Assembly: GCA_034008185.1 (NCBI GenBank)
Contig: CM067082.1
Coordinates: forward strand, 53,961,586-54,025,585
Source: Gorsachius magnificus
Taxonomy: Eukaryota > Chordata > Aves > Pelecaniformes > Ardeidae
Direction of reading: 5' to 3'
Length of the DNA stretch: 64,000 nt
The translations under genes and the position numbers were made by a program. The notes under the pieces were generated by a model. That model worked only from the letters and a program-made list of their open reading frames with translations. It did not search any database and was not told where the DNA came from. This document shows positions 37,110-49,559 of this stretch, piece after piece; within the stretch, counting starts at the first letter, position 1; every line of letters starts with the position of its first letter.

Positions 37110-39485
37110 CCCTGGAGTGTGTGGAAGTGTGTAGAAGACAACTTGTGACACAGCTGGTGAGTGAGCAAATGAGGGAAGGCGCCCCACTGGAACTGTTGTT
37201 TGTGAACAGAGAAGAACTCATAGGTGATGTGATGGTTGGAGGACATCTTTGCCATAGCGATCACAAAATGATAGAGTTCTTGATTCTTGGAGAAGTAAAG
37301 AGGTGGGTCAGCAGAACTGCTACCATGGACTTCCAGAGGGCAGACTTTTCACAGACCTGTTCAGGACACTGGTTGACAGAGTCCCTTGGGAGGCAGTCCT
37401 GAAGGGCAAAGGAGTCCAGGAAAGCTGGGAATTCTTCAAAAAGGAAAACTTAAAGGCACAGGAGCAGTCTGTCCCCATGTGCCAAAAGACAAGCCAGCAG
37501 GGAAGAAGACTGGCCTGTCTGAACAGAGAGCTCTGGCTGGAACTCAGGAAAAAAAGAAAATTTATGACCTTTGGAAGAAGGGGCAGGCAACTCAGGACGA
37601 CAACAAAGATGTTGTGAGGTTATACAATGAGAAAATGAGAAGGGCCAAAGCCCAACTAGAAATTAACCTGTCTATTGCCATAAAAGACAGTAAAAAATGT
37701 TTCTATAAATACATTAGGAAACAAAGGAGGTCTAAGGAGAATCTCCATCCTTCATTGGATGTGGGAGGTAACATAGTGACAAAGGATGGGGAAAAGGATG
37801 AGATACTTAATGCCTTCTTTGCCACAGTCTTTAATAGTCAGAGCAGTTGTTCTCGGCATACTCAGTCATCTGAGCTGGAAGACAGGGACAGGAAGCAGAA
37901 AAAAGGCCCCATATTCCAAGGGGAAATGCTTAGTGACCTGCTACACCACTTAGGCACACATAGGATGGGATCCACCCAACGGTTCTGAGGGAGCTGTCGG
38001 AAGTGCTCACCAAGCCACTTTCAATACTTTATCAACAGTCCTGGTTAGCCAGGGAGGGCCCAGTTAAATGGTGATTATCAAATATGATGCCCACCTACAA
38101 GAAGGCCCAGAAGGAGGATCTGGGGAACTCCAAGCCAGTCTGACCTCAGTGGCAGAGAAGGTTATGGAGCAGATCATCTTGAGTGACATCATGTGGCATG
38201 TACAGGACAACCAGGTGATCAGGGTCAGTCAGGGTTTATAAAAGGCAGGTCCTGCTTGACTAAACCTGATCTCCTTCTATGACAAGGTGACCCACTGAGT
38301 GGATGAGGGCAAGGCTGCAGATGTTGTCTACCTGGACTTTAGTAAAGCCTCTGATACCATTTCCCACAGCATTCTCCTGGAGAAACTGGCTGCTCATGGC
38401 TTAGACAGGTATACTCTTTGCTGGGCAAAAACTTGCCTGGATGGCTGGGCCCAAAGAGTGGTGGTGAACAGAGTTAAATCCAGCTGGAGGCCAGTCACAA
38501 GTGATGTTCCCCAGGGCTCAGTATTGTGGCCAGTTCTGTTTAACATCTTTATCAATGAACTGGATGAGGGGATTGAGTGCACCCTCAGTAAGTTTGCAGG
38601 TGACAACAAGTTGGGCAGGAGTGTTAATCTGCTTGAGGGTAAGGAGGCTCTACAGAGGCATCTGGACAGGCTGGATCGATGAGCTGAGGTCAACTGTATG
38701 AGGTTCAACAAGGTCAAGTGCCGGGTCCTGCACTTGGGTCACAACAACCCCATGCAACACTACAGGCTTGGGGAAGAGTGGCTGGAAAGCTGCTTGGCAG
38801 AGAGGAATCTGGGGGTACTGGTTGACAGCCGCCTGAATATGAGCCAGCAGTGTGCCCAGGTGGTCAAGAGGGCCAACCACATCCTGGCCTGTATCAGAAA
38901 TAGTGCAGCCAGCAGGACCAGGGAAGTGATTATCCCCCTGTACTCAGCACTCGTGAGGCCACACCTTGAATACCGTGTTCAGTATTGGGCTCCTCACTAC
39001 AAGAAGGACATTGAGGTGCTGGAGCGTGTTCAAGGAAGGGCAGTGAAGTTATTGAAGGGTCTGGAGCACAAGTCTTATGAGGAGCAGCTGAGGGAACTGG
39101 AGTTGTTTAGCCTGGAAAAGAGGAGGGTGAAGGGAGACCTTATTGCCCTCTACAACTACCTGAAAGGAGGTTGTAGCAAGTGGGTGTTGGTCTCTTCTGC
39201 CAAGTAACAAGTGATAAGATGGGTGGAAATGGCCTCAAGTTGTGCCAGGGGAGGTTTAGATTGGATACTAGGAAAAATTTCTTCACAGAAAGGGTTGTCA
39301 AGCATTGGAATGGGCTGCCCAGGGAGGTGGTTGAGTCCCCATCCCTGGAGGTAGACATGTGTAAATGTTGTGCTTAGGGGCATGGCTTAGTGGTGGACTT
39401 ATCAATACTAGGTTAACGGTTGGACTTGATGATCATAAAGGTCTTTTCTGACCTAAACCATTCTATAATTCTATGATTCTATGAT
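37110..39485 (+). repeat. CR1 LINE, 2.4 kb, endonuclease end through 3' tail, ORF2 broken
   Basis: The longest CR1 in the window. In order it encodes the end of the apurinic-like endonuclease domain (37.1-37.3 kb, with GGHLCHSDHKMIEF), the linker (37.4-38.0 kb, with DVVRLYNEKMRRAKAQLE), the reverse transcriptase fingers and palm (38.3-38.68 kb) and the C-terminal segment (38.7-39.38 kb). RT motif A reads [10 protein letters not shown] (family KAFDT). Motif B reads [12 protein letters not shown] (family G where W stands). The catalytic YADD/FADD motif reads FAGD, so a metal-binding aspartate is lost. At least four frame changes split ORF2. The 3' end, with ATTCTATGATTCTATGAT (39467-39485), is intact. 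The element is dead, 5'-truncated and of intermediate age. Confidence 0.95.
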
Positions 39486-39591
39486 CTGCCTCAGACAGAC
39501 AAATGAAAAAATACTGCTGCATGGAGCTGTTCGGCACATGAGATTACCACCATGTTCAGCACTGCAGACTACCACCTATTACAGCAGAATT

Positions 39592-40092
39592 TCATAGAAT
39601 CATAGAATGGAATCATAGAATGGTTTGGGTTGGAAGGGACCTTTAGAGGTCATCTAGTCCAACCCCCCTGCAGGGAGCAGGGACATCTTTAACCAGATCA
39701 GGTTGCTCAGAGCCCCATCCAACCTGGCCTTGAATATTTCCAGGGATGGGGCCTCCACTACCTCTCTGGGCAACCCGTGCCAGTGTTTCACCATCCTCAG
39801 TGAAAATAATTTAAAACCATCACCCCTTGTCCTGTCACAGCTGGCCCTGCTAAAAAGATTGTCCGCATCTTTCCTGTAGGCCCCCTTTAAGCACTGAAAG
39901 GCCGCAATCAGGTCTCCCCACAGCCTTCTCTTCTCCAGGCTGAACAACCCTATCTCAGACTTTCCTCATAGCAGATGGGCTCCAGCCCTTGGATCATTTT
40001 TGTAGCCCTCTTCTGGACCCCCTCCAACAGTTCCATGTCCTTCTTGTGCTGAGGGCTCCAGAGCTGGACGCAGGGGTCCAGGTGAGGTCTCA
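39592..40092 (-). repeat. CR1 LINE, 5'-truncated, tail-to-tail with the preceding CR1
   Basis: About 500 bp. It starts on the plus strand with tcatagaatcatagaatgga, a second tail unit, then 'ggtttgggttggaagggacc', and runs to about 40092 ('ccaggtgaggtctcatt'), where similarity stops. The minus strand encodes the ORF2 C-terminus with [20 protein letters not shown]. One deletion removes the usual IRKKFF region between GFKL and MVKHW. It belongs to the same subfamily as the copies at 3.5 and 22 kb and is a different subfamily from its 37.1-39.5 kb neighbour, so it is an independent insertion. Confidence 0.95.
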
Positions 40093-43000
40093 TTACTATA
40101 TAGGTATAATTGTTCCACAGCCAATAGATAATATTCAAATACAATCATGGAATAGAAGCAGAAAAAAATCAGAAGTTGTAACTTTTCAGGATAAAAACCT
40201 CTGAGTTTTACATTGATTAGAGTTGCTGACTGAGCAAATACTCATTTGGAGTCACTAGAGTATATCTTCCATCATTTTACATTATGTTAATTTGTGTAAT
40301 TAAAAGTATAGCAAGCACAGCAATATCTGTCAAGAGTATTTGCAAAAATAAGGAGCTCAATTTCAAGTATTTTGTTAGTTATGTTATAAAAAATTGTCCT
40401 GTTTTACACTGAAGACTGAAGACAAAGTTCAGCAAAGCCAGCTGGAAGGCTCTTGTGAGCTTCAGGAAGGATTGATCAGACCATGACAAAAGCACTTCAG
40501 TCAAACATAAATAGAGCTCACATTCAGTCAGTATTAGTACATCAACAGTTTAAAAGATAAAGAGGTTTTCTGTCTTCTGAAAAAGAACATCTGCAATGAA
40601 AGTGTGATGTAAAAACCATTACAAGTAGACAAAGCAAAATGGATTTTCACTAGGCTATTGGGTCATACACCTGTAACCCAAGCCCCTTGCTTCCCATCAG
40701 ATTTACGGTGTCTGTTCCAAATCATGAGGCACTTTCCTGTTTAAATTGCTAAGGCTTTTTTAGCACTGAAATAATATGGGTGGTTTAGGGGGACGTCATT
40801 TTCCTCACAGAAAAGATCTGCTACAGCTCAAACCTCCTGACAGAAAAAAAAAGCAACCTTGACTGACAATGAGCATGCACTATTTCAAAGTGAAAGGCAA
40901 ATCTTTGACAAGATTATAATAGACTCAGATAGACCTCTTCAAATGAATACCGTGTGCAAGCCCTAATGGCAGCAGGACTCTGCTGTAATGAATATATCTA
41001 TCTGTTTCTTCAGGCCCCACAAGCACAGTGGGCCTGGGGTAGGGGTGCTGCTCTCAGCTGAGGTCCCACCTGAGGGCTGAGGGCTGATTTATAACCAAGC
41101 GAGAGCATTGGCACACCCACACAGGTGTCCATGACAAATATAAGGGGGGCTCTAACACAGACACAAGCACAGAATCTGACACTTCAACCTTACTTTTGTT
41201 ACGATTTCTTAAGAAAAGAGGTTATATATGAGGACACTGCACTGCTTTCTGCTGACCTCAGCTGTACCAGTGCAATGAAAGATTCAGTTCCTCTCTGTTA
41301 ACATGATGTTAGACTGCATGGCCCTTGCTCTGTCTGGTTGCTGGCCTTAAAATGTGCTATTAGAAAATACTTCATTTCCCATGGGTCACTCTATGATCAC
41401 CTCACAGACTGAGACAGATTTAAGCTTTCATTTAAAAGAAATAAAGAGAAACAAAACAAAACAGAACAAAACCACACAAAAGGGAAATGTCTACATTTTC
41501 TCTCTGAAGTGAAATTCTCTGAAGTGATTTGATGTTGTTGAGCTTCCTGGTCAAAGAATTTACTTTCCCTGAGGTATCCCTAGTCCCTGTTCTGAGCACA
41601 ACAAGAGATGTTACGGGGGAGAAGGAGGATCTCTAAATAAATGTTTGCAGAAGCCCCCAAGTGACCAGAACACAACTTGAAATGGTCATAGCCACTTTTT
41701 CCTCAACATACCTTCTCATATGGTCCCTCTCCAAAGTAAGGGATAGAGAAGGACGAGAATCCTCAGCCACCAGGAACTTCTTGGTGGAAAGCCCTTCTGG
41801 TTTTGCAGGCATGAGAGAAGCCAAAACTTGGGCCTTCTGAGGCCAATCATAATTTGAAAACTGCACCCCAAAGTCTTCACTGCTTTAAGACTTCACCTAG
41901 GGAAATCAGAAGTAAATAGGGAATGAGGGTGAATGGTGCACTTCCCTGGCTAGGCACTCCTTCATATACTTGAGGGTGCTGCTGGCTCCAAAATCTTCTT
42001 TTATTCTGATGTTGCTTTTCACCTAGGAGGGTGAACATTCAGCTTCAGGACAAATATCATCTGACTTGTGAGGTTCTTTGTCTTCCAAACAAAGCTTTAG
42101 CTTTTTCTTTCCTGAAGAATTTCAGCCTGATGGGTATTGGCAGTGGAAGGAATGTTAAATAATGCATGAAGAGAGGGATGGACACAAGAAGTGTCAGTTT
42201 TCCTTTTTATACCCTTTTCCCCTGCAGCCCTTGAAACATATTTTATGCAGTTGCTTTATAATTCATACAAATATATAAAGGCTAACCCTGCACATTAGGC
42301 TCTGATGAATATACTGTGAGCATTCATATGCAAAGCAGATGTAACCCTCAGGCCATTGGCACATGCCCAGCTGCAAAAGAGGTACCACCATGTCATGCAG
42401 TATTTTGCTGTTTCTGGCAATCCCCCTGAATTTAAGTCAGGAATGAAACTACATGGAACAAATAAAGGCCATATATTTTACACTCCTTTACACCAAAAGT
42501 ACAATCACAGACCAGCATCCTCTCTCTAACCTTGTGGGATTTCTAGCTGTCTCCAGAGTAAATAAAGCTGCTGTTGCTATTGTTCCTTCTCTTCTAAAAT
42601 ATCCACAGTTCTGCCAATGATTTGAAAGTAGTGGTGTAGTAAGACATTATCTCAAAAAACTGATTCCATACGTACAACAAACACCCTTTATTTCAAACAT
42701 ATATATATTCATATTGCTTGCTCAGAGCTACACTATGACTAAAACAAACGGATAATCACATTCAGGAAATCTTCCTTCTAGTCATACATCTTGTCATCAT
42801 ATACTTTGACAAAGAAAATAGCTTACTAAGGACCTGCCATAACACTGGTGTCAATATGGAACTGAAGAGAAGTATCTTAAAATATTTGCTCTGGCATGAT
42901 ACAAAGCCAACAGAGATCATTGGAAAGACTTTCAGTCTTTCCTGAACTTAGTCCTTTAATCCCCTCCAGCAATCACAGTCTATCATGTATTGATATACCT

Positions 43001-44330
43001 ACCTAAATAAAGTTGAAATATTTGTGCATCAGAGAACAATTAGTCTGGGAAAAGCAAGAACAACAAAAAAAAACCCTTCAAAAACCAGTTTCTACTAAAA
43101 ATTTAATATTAATATTTTACCACTAGGCTAAAACACCAGAGAAAACAGCGTATTATAACCCTGAATGGTGACATAAGAAATCCATTAAAATCCTAATTAA
43201 AGTGCATTCTGCATAACAGCAAGTCTTGGCAGTGCAAGTCATCTACCAAACACTATGAAATGTGTTTGAGATTTGGAAAGAGCATGTGCAATTCTTTTTT
43301 AAAAAACAGATATCATTTAACTCAAAAGACAAGAAAGTTTAATAGCATTCGACTTGTCCAACATCTTAAGTTTGCTTGAAATTACACATTCATCATCTAA
43401 TCTGCTCCTTATAAATGTTATTATTTACCCTACCCACAGCTATCAGGGTCTCAAGCTTGGGGTCCCAGTAAACTGATACTGTATAGGCATAGACAAGCCA
43501 CAGCTTTTTCCAGAAGGACTTAACACTTGTAGCTCTGATGCAACAAATGCTCTCCACCATAATCTCTTTGGCATTAATAATTTATTATACTTAATGAGAC
43601 TTCTAACATGCAGAAAATTAGACAAGTCATTATGTCTTCAAAGGATCATTTCCTGCCAGGCAAAAGTAAGAAAACAGCAGACACAAGGTAGAGGAATGAT
43701 CGTTCCGGCTTAGACAAACAGCTCACTAATTCTTTTTTTAAGGGTATGAATTAATCACCTCCAGTTACCTCTTACAAAGCCACTGTTGCTTAGTTTTTAT
43801 ATATAACTGTACGTCTCAAATCTTTTTTCCAAGTGTTGCACATCCATCAATTAGCATTACTGTGATTCAAGGCTCTGTTAAGGTCTGTTTGTTTGACACG
43901 CTTTTTAAAAGCTTAAAGTAGTTAATTTCCTCTCAGGTTGCTCCTCAGCACCAAGCCTAGCTTCAAATCAGTAAAATCACTCTTCTCTCTCTTAAAACAT
44001 CCTTCATTCATCTCTTGGTCAGGAGCAATTCTATTTCCTTTACACAAATATTGGTATTTCTTCACACCGTGACAGCCAGTTCCCACAGCAGTAAAAATAT
44101 GGTCCTTCCTCTGCTGCTTCTTCCCTTCCTTCTGCTCTCCCCTGCACCAGACTGGAGCTAGACTTAAAGGATATTCACCAAAAGAGACTACCCCAGACAT
44201 CTTTCCTGGGTAAGGCTGACTGGTTCAGATTAAAACCTAGGATTCAGACATACTCAGAAAATTGCTCTTGCTGGAGCCAGCTCATCTCAGTCACACATAA
44301 TCAGAGGAGGAAGTTGTTCTTGGCACATAG
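40093..44330. other. Noncoding sequence, nothing recognised
   Basis: AT-rich. An (AAAAC)n-like short run lies at about 41447-41473. No open frame over 80 codons except chance ones, and no repeat family was recognised. Confidence 0.55.
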
Positions 44331-44422
44331 GAAGGGTTATTTCACCCTTATGAAGAAATTTTAAGAACAAGATTGAAGGGTTATTTCACCCTTATGAAGA
44401 AATTTTAAGAACAAGATTGAAG
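44331..44422. repeat. Perfect 44-bp tandem duplication
   Basis: The unit begins gaagggttatttcaccctta and ends aagaacaagatt. It is present at 44331-44374 and again at 44375-44418 without a mismatch, followed by a partial gaag (44419-44422). Each unit contains an inverted pair (aagggt...accctt) that could form a short hairpin. It is recent by its perfect identity. Confidence 0.95.
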
Positions 44423-45082
44423 TATCCTACCAGAGTCAACACCTGTTCCTAAACCAGCCTGCACACTGGTTGTGTTGTCTGGGTTTGGTTTTTGTTTTAT
44501 TTCAGAATGAAGTATACTCAATAAACCAGATAAAAGGAAGCCATGAGAAAAATGGGAAGATGCCAAACCAGAGTTGAGGTCAGCAAAGTACAGGTGCCAA
44601 TGTAAGAGGGTAGGACAGTTTGGGAAATAATAGGGTATAGATTTACACTGGGAAACTGAGTATGGTAGGATTAAATAAAGCAGATGGGTATAAGACTCAA
44701 GTGCATGCATAGATTTTTAGCCCTTTCTTATCTCTGAAAGAAATTAATTTTCAGGGTCTGATCTGCTTTCTACTTTTCCACTCAAACATCACAGATCCAG
44801 GTTCACCCTCTTCTTCATGCTATGGAACCAATCTATGCCAAAGCAGAAAAGTGGGAGACGAAAATGGCCTTTACCCATGGCAGAAACTAAATACTGGCTC
44901 GGAACAGGGCACTATTTCTTTAAGGAACCTTGGAGGCAGAGGCTGCAACCAAGATACAAGATTCAGCTGGTTTGTTTCAGCATCTCACACTGCTCCAAGA
45001 CAGCACAATTCAGAGCATGTGTAGAATTAGGGCAGACCTAATCAGTCACCAACTTTGTGACCAGCATGGAATCAGTGTTACA
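44423..45082. other. Noncoding sequence, nothing recognised
   Basis: AT-rich, with chance frames up to 101 codons on the minus strand that carry no motif. Confidence 0.5.
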
Positions 45083-45116
45083 TTTTTTTCTTTTCTTTTT
45101 TTTTTTTTTTTTTTTT
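45083..45116. repeat. Poly(T) tract
   Basis: T7-C-T4-C-T21; the uninterrupted run is 45096-45116. It directly precedes a G-rich motif. Read on the minus strand it is a poly(A) tail-like run, but the sequence ahead of it is not a recognisable retrocopied gene. Confidence 0.95.
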
Positions 45117-45119
45117 GAA

Positions 45120-45150
45120 GGGGGGTGCGTGGGGGGGAAGAAGGGGAGGG
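45120..45150 (+). other. Canonical G-quadruplex motif
   Basis: Four G-runs of 6, 7, 4 and 3 (45120-45125, 45131-45137, 45143-45146, 45148-45150) are separated by tgcgt, aagaa and a. All loops are within the usual 1-7 nt limit. It abuts the poly(T) tract. It could fold on the plus strand; whether it does so in cells is unknown. Confidence 0.85.
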
Positions 45151-48100
45151 ATTTAGCATCTGGGAAGTTTTTCTTGTGTTACGATTTTTTTTTAACTCCT
45201 ACATTTGCAATGTACCAGAAAGAATGCAAGCGTCAATGCTTCTTCTAGTGTCTTCTGCATTTACTGTCTCTCATTAGAATTTATCTTAATAATCATACAT
45301 TACTCTGGAGCAGCAAAAAACATGTCCTTGTTTCTGTCATAAATATTGCATTTAGTATGCAAAGTTGTTTTTAATCTTCAGATTGGTCTGCATACATATA
45401 GATAGTGCCTTACAGCATTGTTTTTGCAGCCTTAATGGGGAAAATGTACGCACTGTGGCAAAGTAATTGGATTTCAGTTGAGAAGCAGCATTTGAATGAA
45501 ATCAATAAAGATTCTGTCATCTAATATTTTAAGTTTGGTACAATGTGTGTATTGCAGGTCAGTGTAAATTCATTAAAAAGATCAATGCAATGGAATTTGT
45601 CTTGGGTGCCTTGAAATATCCTAGGGTGACTTGAGAGGAAGTTGCCAAGGAAACAAGAGATGCAACTCAGAGAAAAATTTAGGTGTTTTAAGTTGATGGC
45701 TGAATTCTACTGAGTTTATAAGATATTATAATATAGGAAGTTGTCATAGAAACAAAATTCAACAAACGATTAATGAATAGCCAAGCTGGGAAATTATTGC
45801 AGGTGGCTGTGCCAAAACAGTTTGGGCTAGAACACCCTTAAAAAATGTGAACTCTCCACAGGTTCTTGGCTATTGGGTTTTTTACCCCAGTGAAAAGAGC
45901 AAATGTATTTAGGTGCCAAAATGGCAGACACATTAGCAAAACTATTAACAGATAGAAGTCTTTATAGCTGGGTTAATTTCGGATATTATAAATCATAACT
46001 CCTTAACTAGCATCTAGAAGCTCTGCTATAGGTAATAAAACTGCTTTGAATTTCAAATATACTTCTTTTGTATTATTGCTCATAGTAAATGAGACATTTT
46101 AATTGGAAATACTTTAAAAACGCAATTTTTTTCTTGATCGGTGTCTTCTCTCTGCCAAAGGCTTTTTGTTTGCAGTGGTTTGGTGTTGCTTTTTTTCTGG
46201 GTTTTAGTCCCACATCTACTTTTCTTCAATAATAAATCCTCACTGAAGTTACTTTAATTTCTGTAACAGAACATAACAGTAATTTTCCAGCATCATGCAG
46301 GCATCAATGTTTTTCTTCCTTTATCATTCTGTTTTAGCTCCTCAATTTCCTCTCTTATTAGGTAGGATGCATTTCTTAGCTTCTGTGCGGTGCTTTAGGG
46401 TCTCAACAATAATGGAAAGATTCTTATAACTTTCTATCAAATTCAAAGAAAAAAATCCAAGAACATATACAGTAATATGCAATCCATTTTCTTTTTTAAT
46501 GTATTAGGGGAAACCATGACATCGGCGCTCTCAGGGAGATTAGCTGATACAGACACTATAACTGAAGATATAAAGGGAGTGCTTTCATTCTCTTAGATAC
46601 AAACTACATCTAATGTATAGGTAAGATAGATAAGGTAAGAGTTCTGCATGGAAATTCCTTTCCCTAAGTTACACATAATTTGTAATAATTTTGCTTCCCC
46701 AATGAAATCCCTGTTTTAGCCCTCACATACTCATTCCTGGGAAGTTTCTCTTTTCCAACGCTCATCCTAAGAACATCATGCTTTTTGACTTGCTTAAAAG
46801 CTCCTGGCTATTATGTTCTAGATCAGCCTGTCACTTGTTAAAAACAACAGCTTTTTGAAATGTTTCGCAAACATTTTTGCCCGCCTTAAATAGCAAGGAA
46901 TTAAGATGCCAAATACTGTATAACAGCGTTTCTATCTACCTCATCATTTTTAATTATAGCTACAGTTAAAAATTTTACATTATGTCATTTCCCCCAGCTC
47001 TACACACACACAAATTGTACATCTTGAAGTATATCTGTGCTTGCATAGGAATCGAGGTAGAGAAAGCTTGCGCCATTCACTTGGCCGGGAGAAATGCTGT
47101 ACGCCTTTAATGAGGTTTAGCTTTTTCCTGACCATCCAAAAAACCTTCCCTTTGACCCTTTCACCCCCTCTTCACCATTGTACCCCAGGAGTGACATAGG
47201 TTGGTGGAGGTTCCACACACCCTGAAGTCTTGTCTGCCTTCCGCCTGCTGCCCCAAGTTGTTCCTCATCCAGTGCAGTGCTGATGGCTGACAGGAGAAAA
47301 ATTAGGAAATCCAGTCCAAAAATGCAAAAGTTTCTAGAGACCTCTCTAGAAACTGTAAATGTAAGATGGAGTACCACTTTCACATTTGTCTTCACATCAG
47401 CCTCACACAGTCCAGATGGATGCTTGGGTAGAAGAAAAAGGAGAATCTAGCTCTCACAATTTCATTAAGTCTTGAAATTTGAGCACCTCCCCAGACCTTT
47501 GAGTAATGTTTTCCAGGAGAATCTCAGCTTTTATATAAGTTTCCAGACTTCATGGTCATGGAGAAAAGCTGTTTAAAAGGTTTAGAAAGAGAGGACAAAG
47601 AAATTAACCCCTGCACAGGATTTTTTTATATGCTTTTTTAACATCTCCATATTTTTGAGAGGCTTAAATCATAATACGTGAACAGTTGGGACAGGTCAAG
47701 AATTGGGACTCTAAATGTGAACCATTTTTAGCATGAATTCATGCCCTTGGAAACCACACACAATGTCTTTTACCATTATTCCTCCTAGCAGAAAAACTAA
47801 ATAGAATGAGGATTTCACTGAGCACCAGATGCTGTCCCTGAGCTATGAGGAGTACAGTAAGATAGAAACAAGCAAAAAAAATCCATTGTCATTTGCAATA
47901 TTGTAGTTAAGCCTACCTTGCCCTTAAATGTATTTTGCAACCTGTATGATTTTGTAATTGTACAGCTTTGTGCTAAAGATAATAAAATAACCTTGAATTG
48001 TGCTTCATAGCAACACAGTCAATTAACTACTTACATATGGACAAATACTTGAATATATTGTATTGCATCTGGATGCTATGTTATACTTCTCTTGTATACT

Positions 48101-49559
48101 GCATTCAATTAACTCAAGGCTGTTGCTAGTTCCTGAGCACGCTGCAGAATAAAGTCCTTTAGAGAAAGGGCATTTGCCTCTTGTGCGTCAACATATTCAA
48201 ACGTTCAACTTGAATGAATCCTCTGAAAGTTTAATTTCAATGCTATTAGTGCTAGAAAGTCTCTTTTTAAGGCCTGTTGCAGTTTAAGGCAGCTGAGGAA
48301 GCAGATCAGACCCTGGCTCATTGCTCATTGCCCAAGGATAGTGCAGTCAGCTGGATAAAGGCAAAAATTCTTCTTTTTGTTTTCCGTGTTTGCTATTGAA
48401 GTCAAATGCCAGATGTTCTCTATTTTTTTATAGAATTTATTAGAAATTATTAACTTCTTGAGATCTTAATTAAAGGGGCATGGGAAGAAGAATCGTTAAA
48501 GTTCTTTTTTTCTATGTTTTCTCAACTATTTGCATTATCTAAGTAACAAGAAAAAAACCAAAGAACTCAGTTGTAACAGCAGTATGTGCCCAGCAACTGA
48601 TTTTACTCAATTCTATGCAAATACAAGCTGAAGAGATATTGAAGCCCTGGGAATCCTGGGATACACAAAGTTATGTTACTTTAATAATTGTCTGTCCTTC
48701 TTAAATGCTCTTATGGGTTAGCACTTATGCAAGAGTTACTGGAATCATTGGGGCTTCTTGTGTACTTTGTAATCACCAGCACTACTAGATTCACTCTGAT
48801 AACAAATTGTGCTTTGCCTAACTAATAGGACAAGAATTTCAGATTTTGACTACTCAAAAAGGCTACTTGCATCCCTCAAAAATGACTCATGCTGAAATAT
48901 GCACAGAAATTTAATGCATATATCTGTGAAATTTGCAGCAAGTCTATAAAGGAAAAGGCAAAACTCCTCAAATGATTCCTTAGGAATGATCTTTCCAACT
49001 GTAAATATGAAAACTGAACCTTAAAAAAATCAACAGTCCTTTTTCCATTAATGTACCTTTCAAAATGAACAAGTTTGTGAGCTTTTTATTCTTGAAAAAC
49101 ATAGCTGAACCAACTAGAGAGGCCAGAGCTGTCTTCCCAGGAGAAGTCTGTTAAATAATAAATATAAAACCCAATAACTTTCATGCACTTCAAACCAGGC
49201 ACAAAATACAGAAAACTCACAGTAGTTAGTCAGTATATCAGAACCAGGGATTCAGGCCGTTTTTATTCACTTGTGCAATTCAGAGCAGTTTGTTTCTCAC
49301 TGAAGTGCTGCTCACGCAAAGCAGCCACAGCAGAGAAACATTTTAAACATCTTGCATATGGAACATCCCATTGGGAAACACAGCTTGTGATATGGCAATT
49401 AAACAAAAAAGAAATTAAATCCATACACGACTCTCTCAAAGGAGGAGCAAAGGAAGGGTTTGTCTTCCAGTGCTTTGGGGAAAATCCTTCCACTGCTTAC
49501 ATGCTCCCTCAGAAGTTTTCAACTCTCTTCTAATCTGCAGACCTCCTTGCGTCTTCCCA
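45151..49559. other. Noncoding sequence; possible conserved element near 45.3-45.6 kb
   Basis: No gene supported. 45290-45560 is non-repetitive, very low in CpG and has octamer/homeobox-like cores (atgcaaag, taattgg, atcaataaa), the look of a conserved noncoding element. On the minus strand at 47117-47395 a 92-codon frame contains a pyrimidine tract ending in tctcctgtcag followed by an open stretch, resembling a splice acceptor, but its translation has no recognised homology. Confidence 0.45.

Noticed and set aside
39592..39625. Short direct repeats (tcatagaa units) resembling a repeat array, here and at the other CR1 ends
   Set aside because: These are the normal 3' tail repeats of CR1 elements, 8-9 bp units without spacers, not a CRISPR or satellite array.
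45083..45116. Poly(A) tail of a processed pseudogene on the minus strand
   Set aside because: The sequence that would precede the tail on the minus strand is a C-rich simple stretch followed by unique sequence, with no recognisable cDNA.
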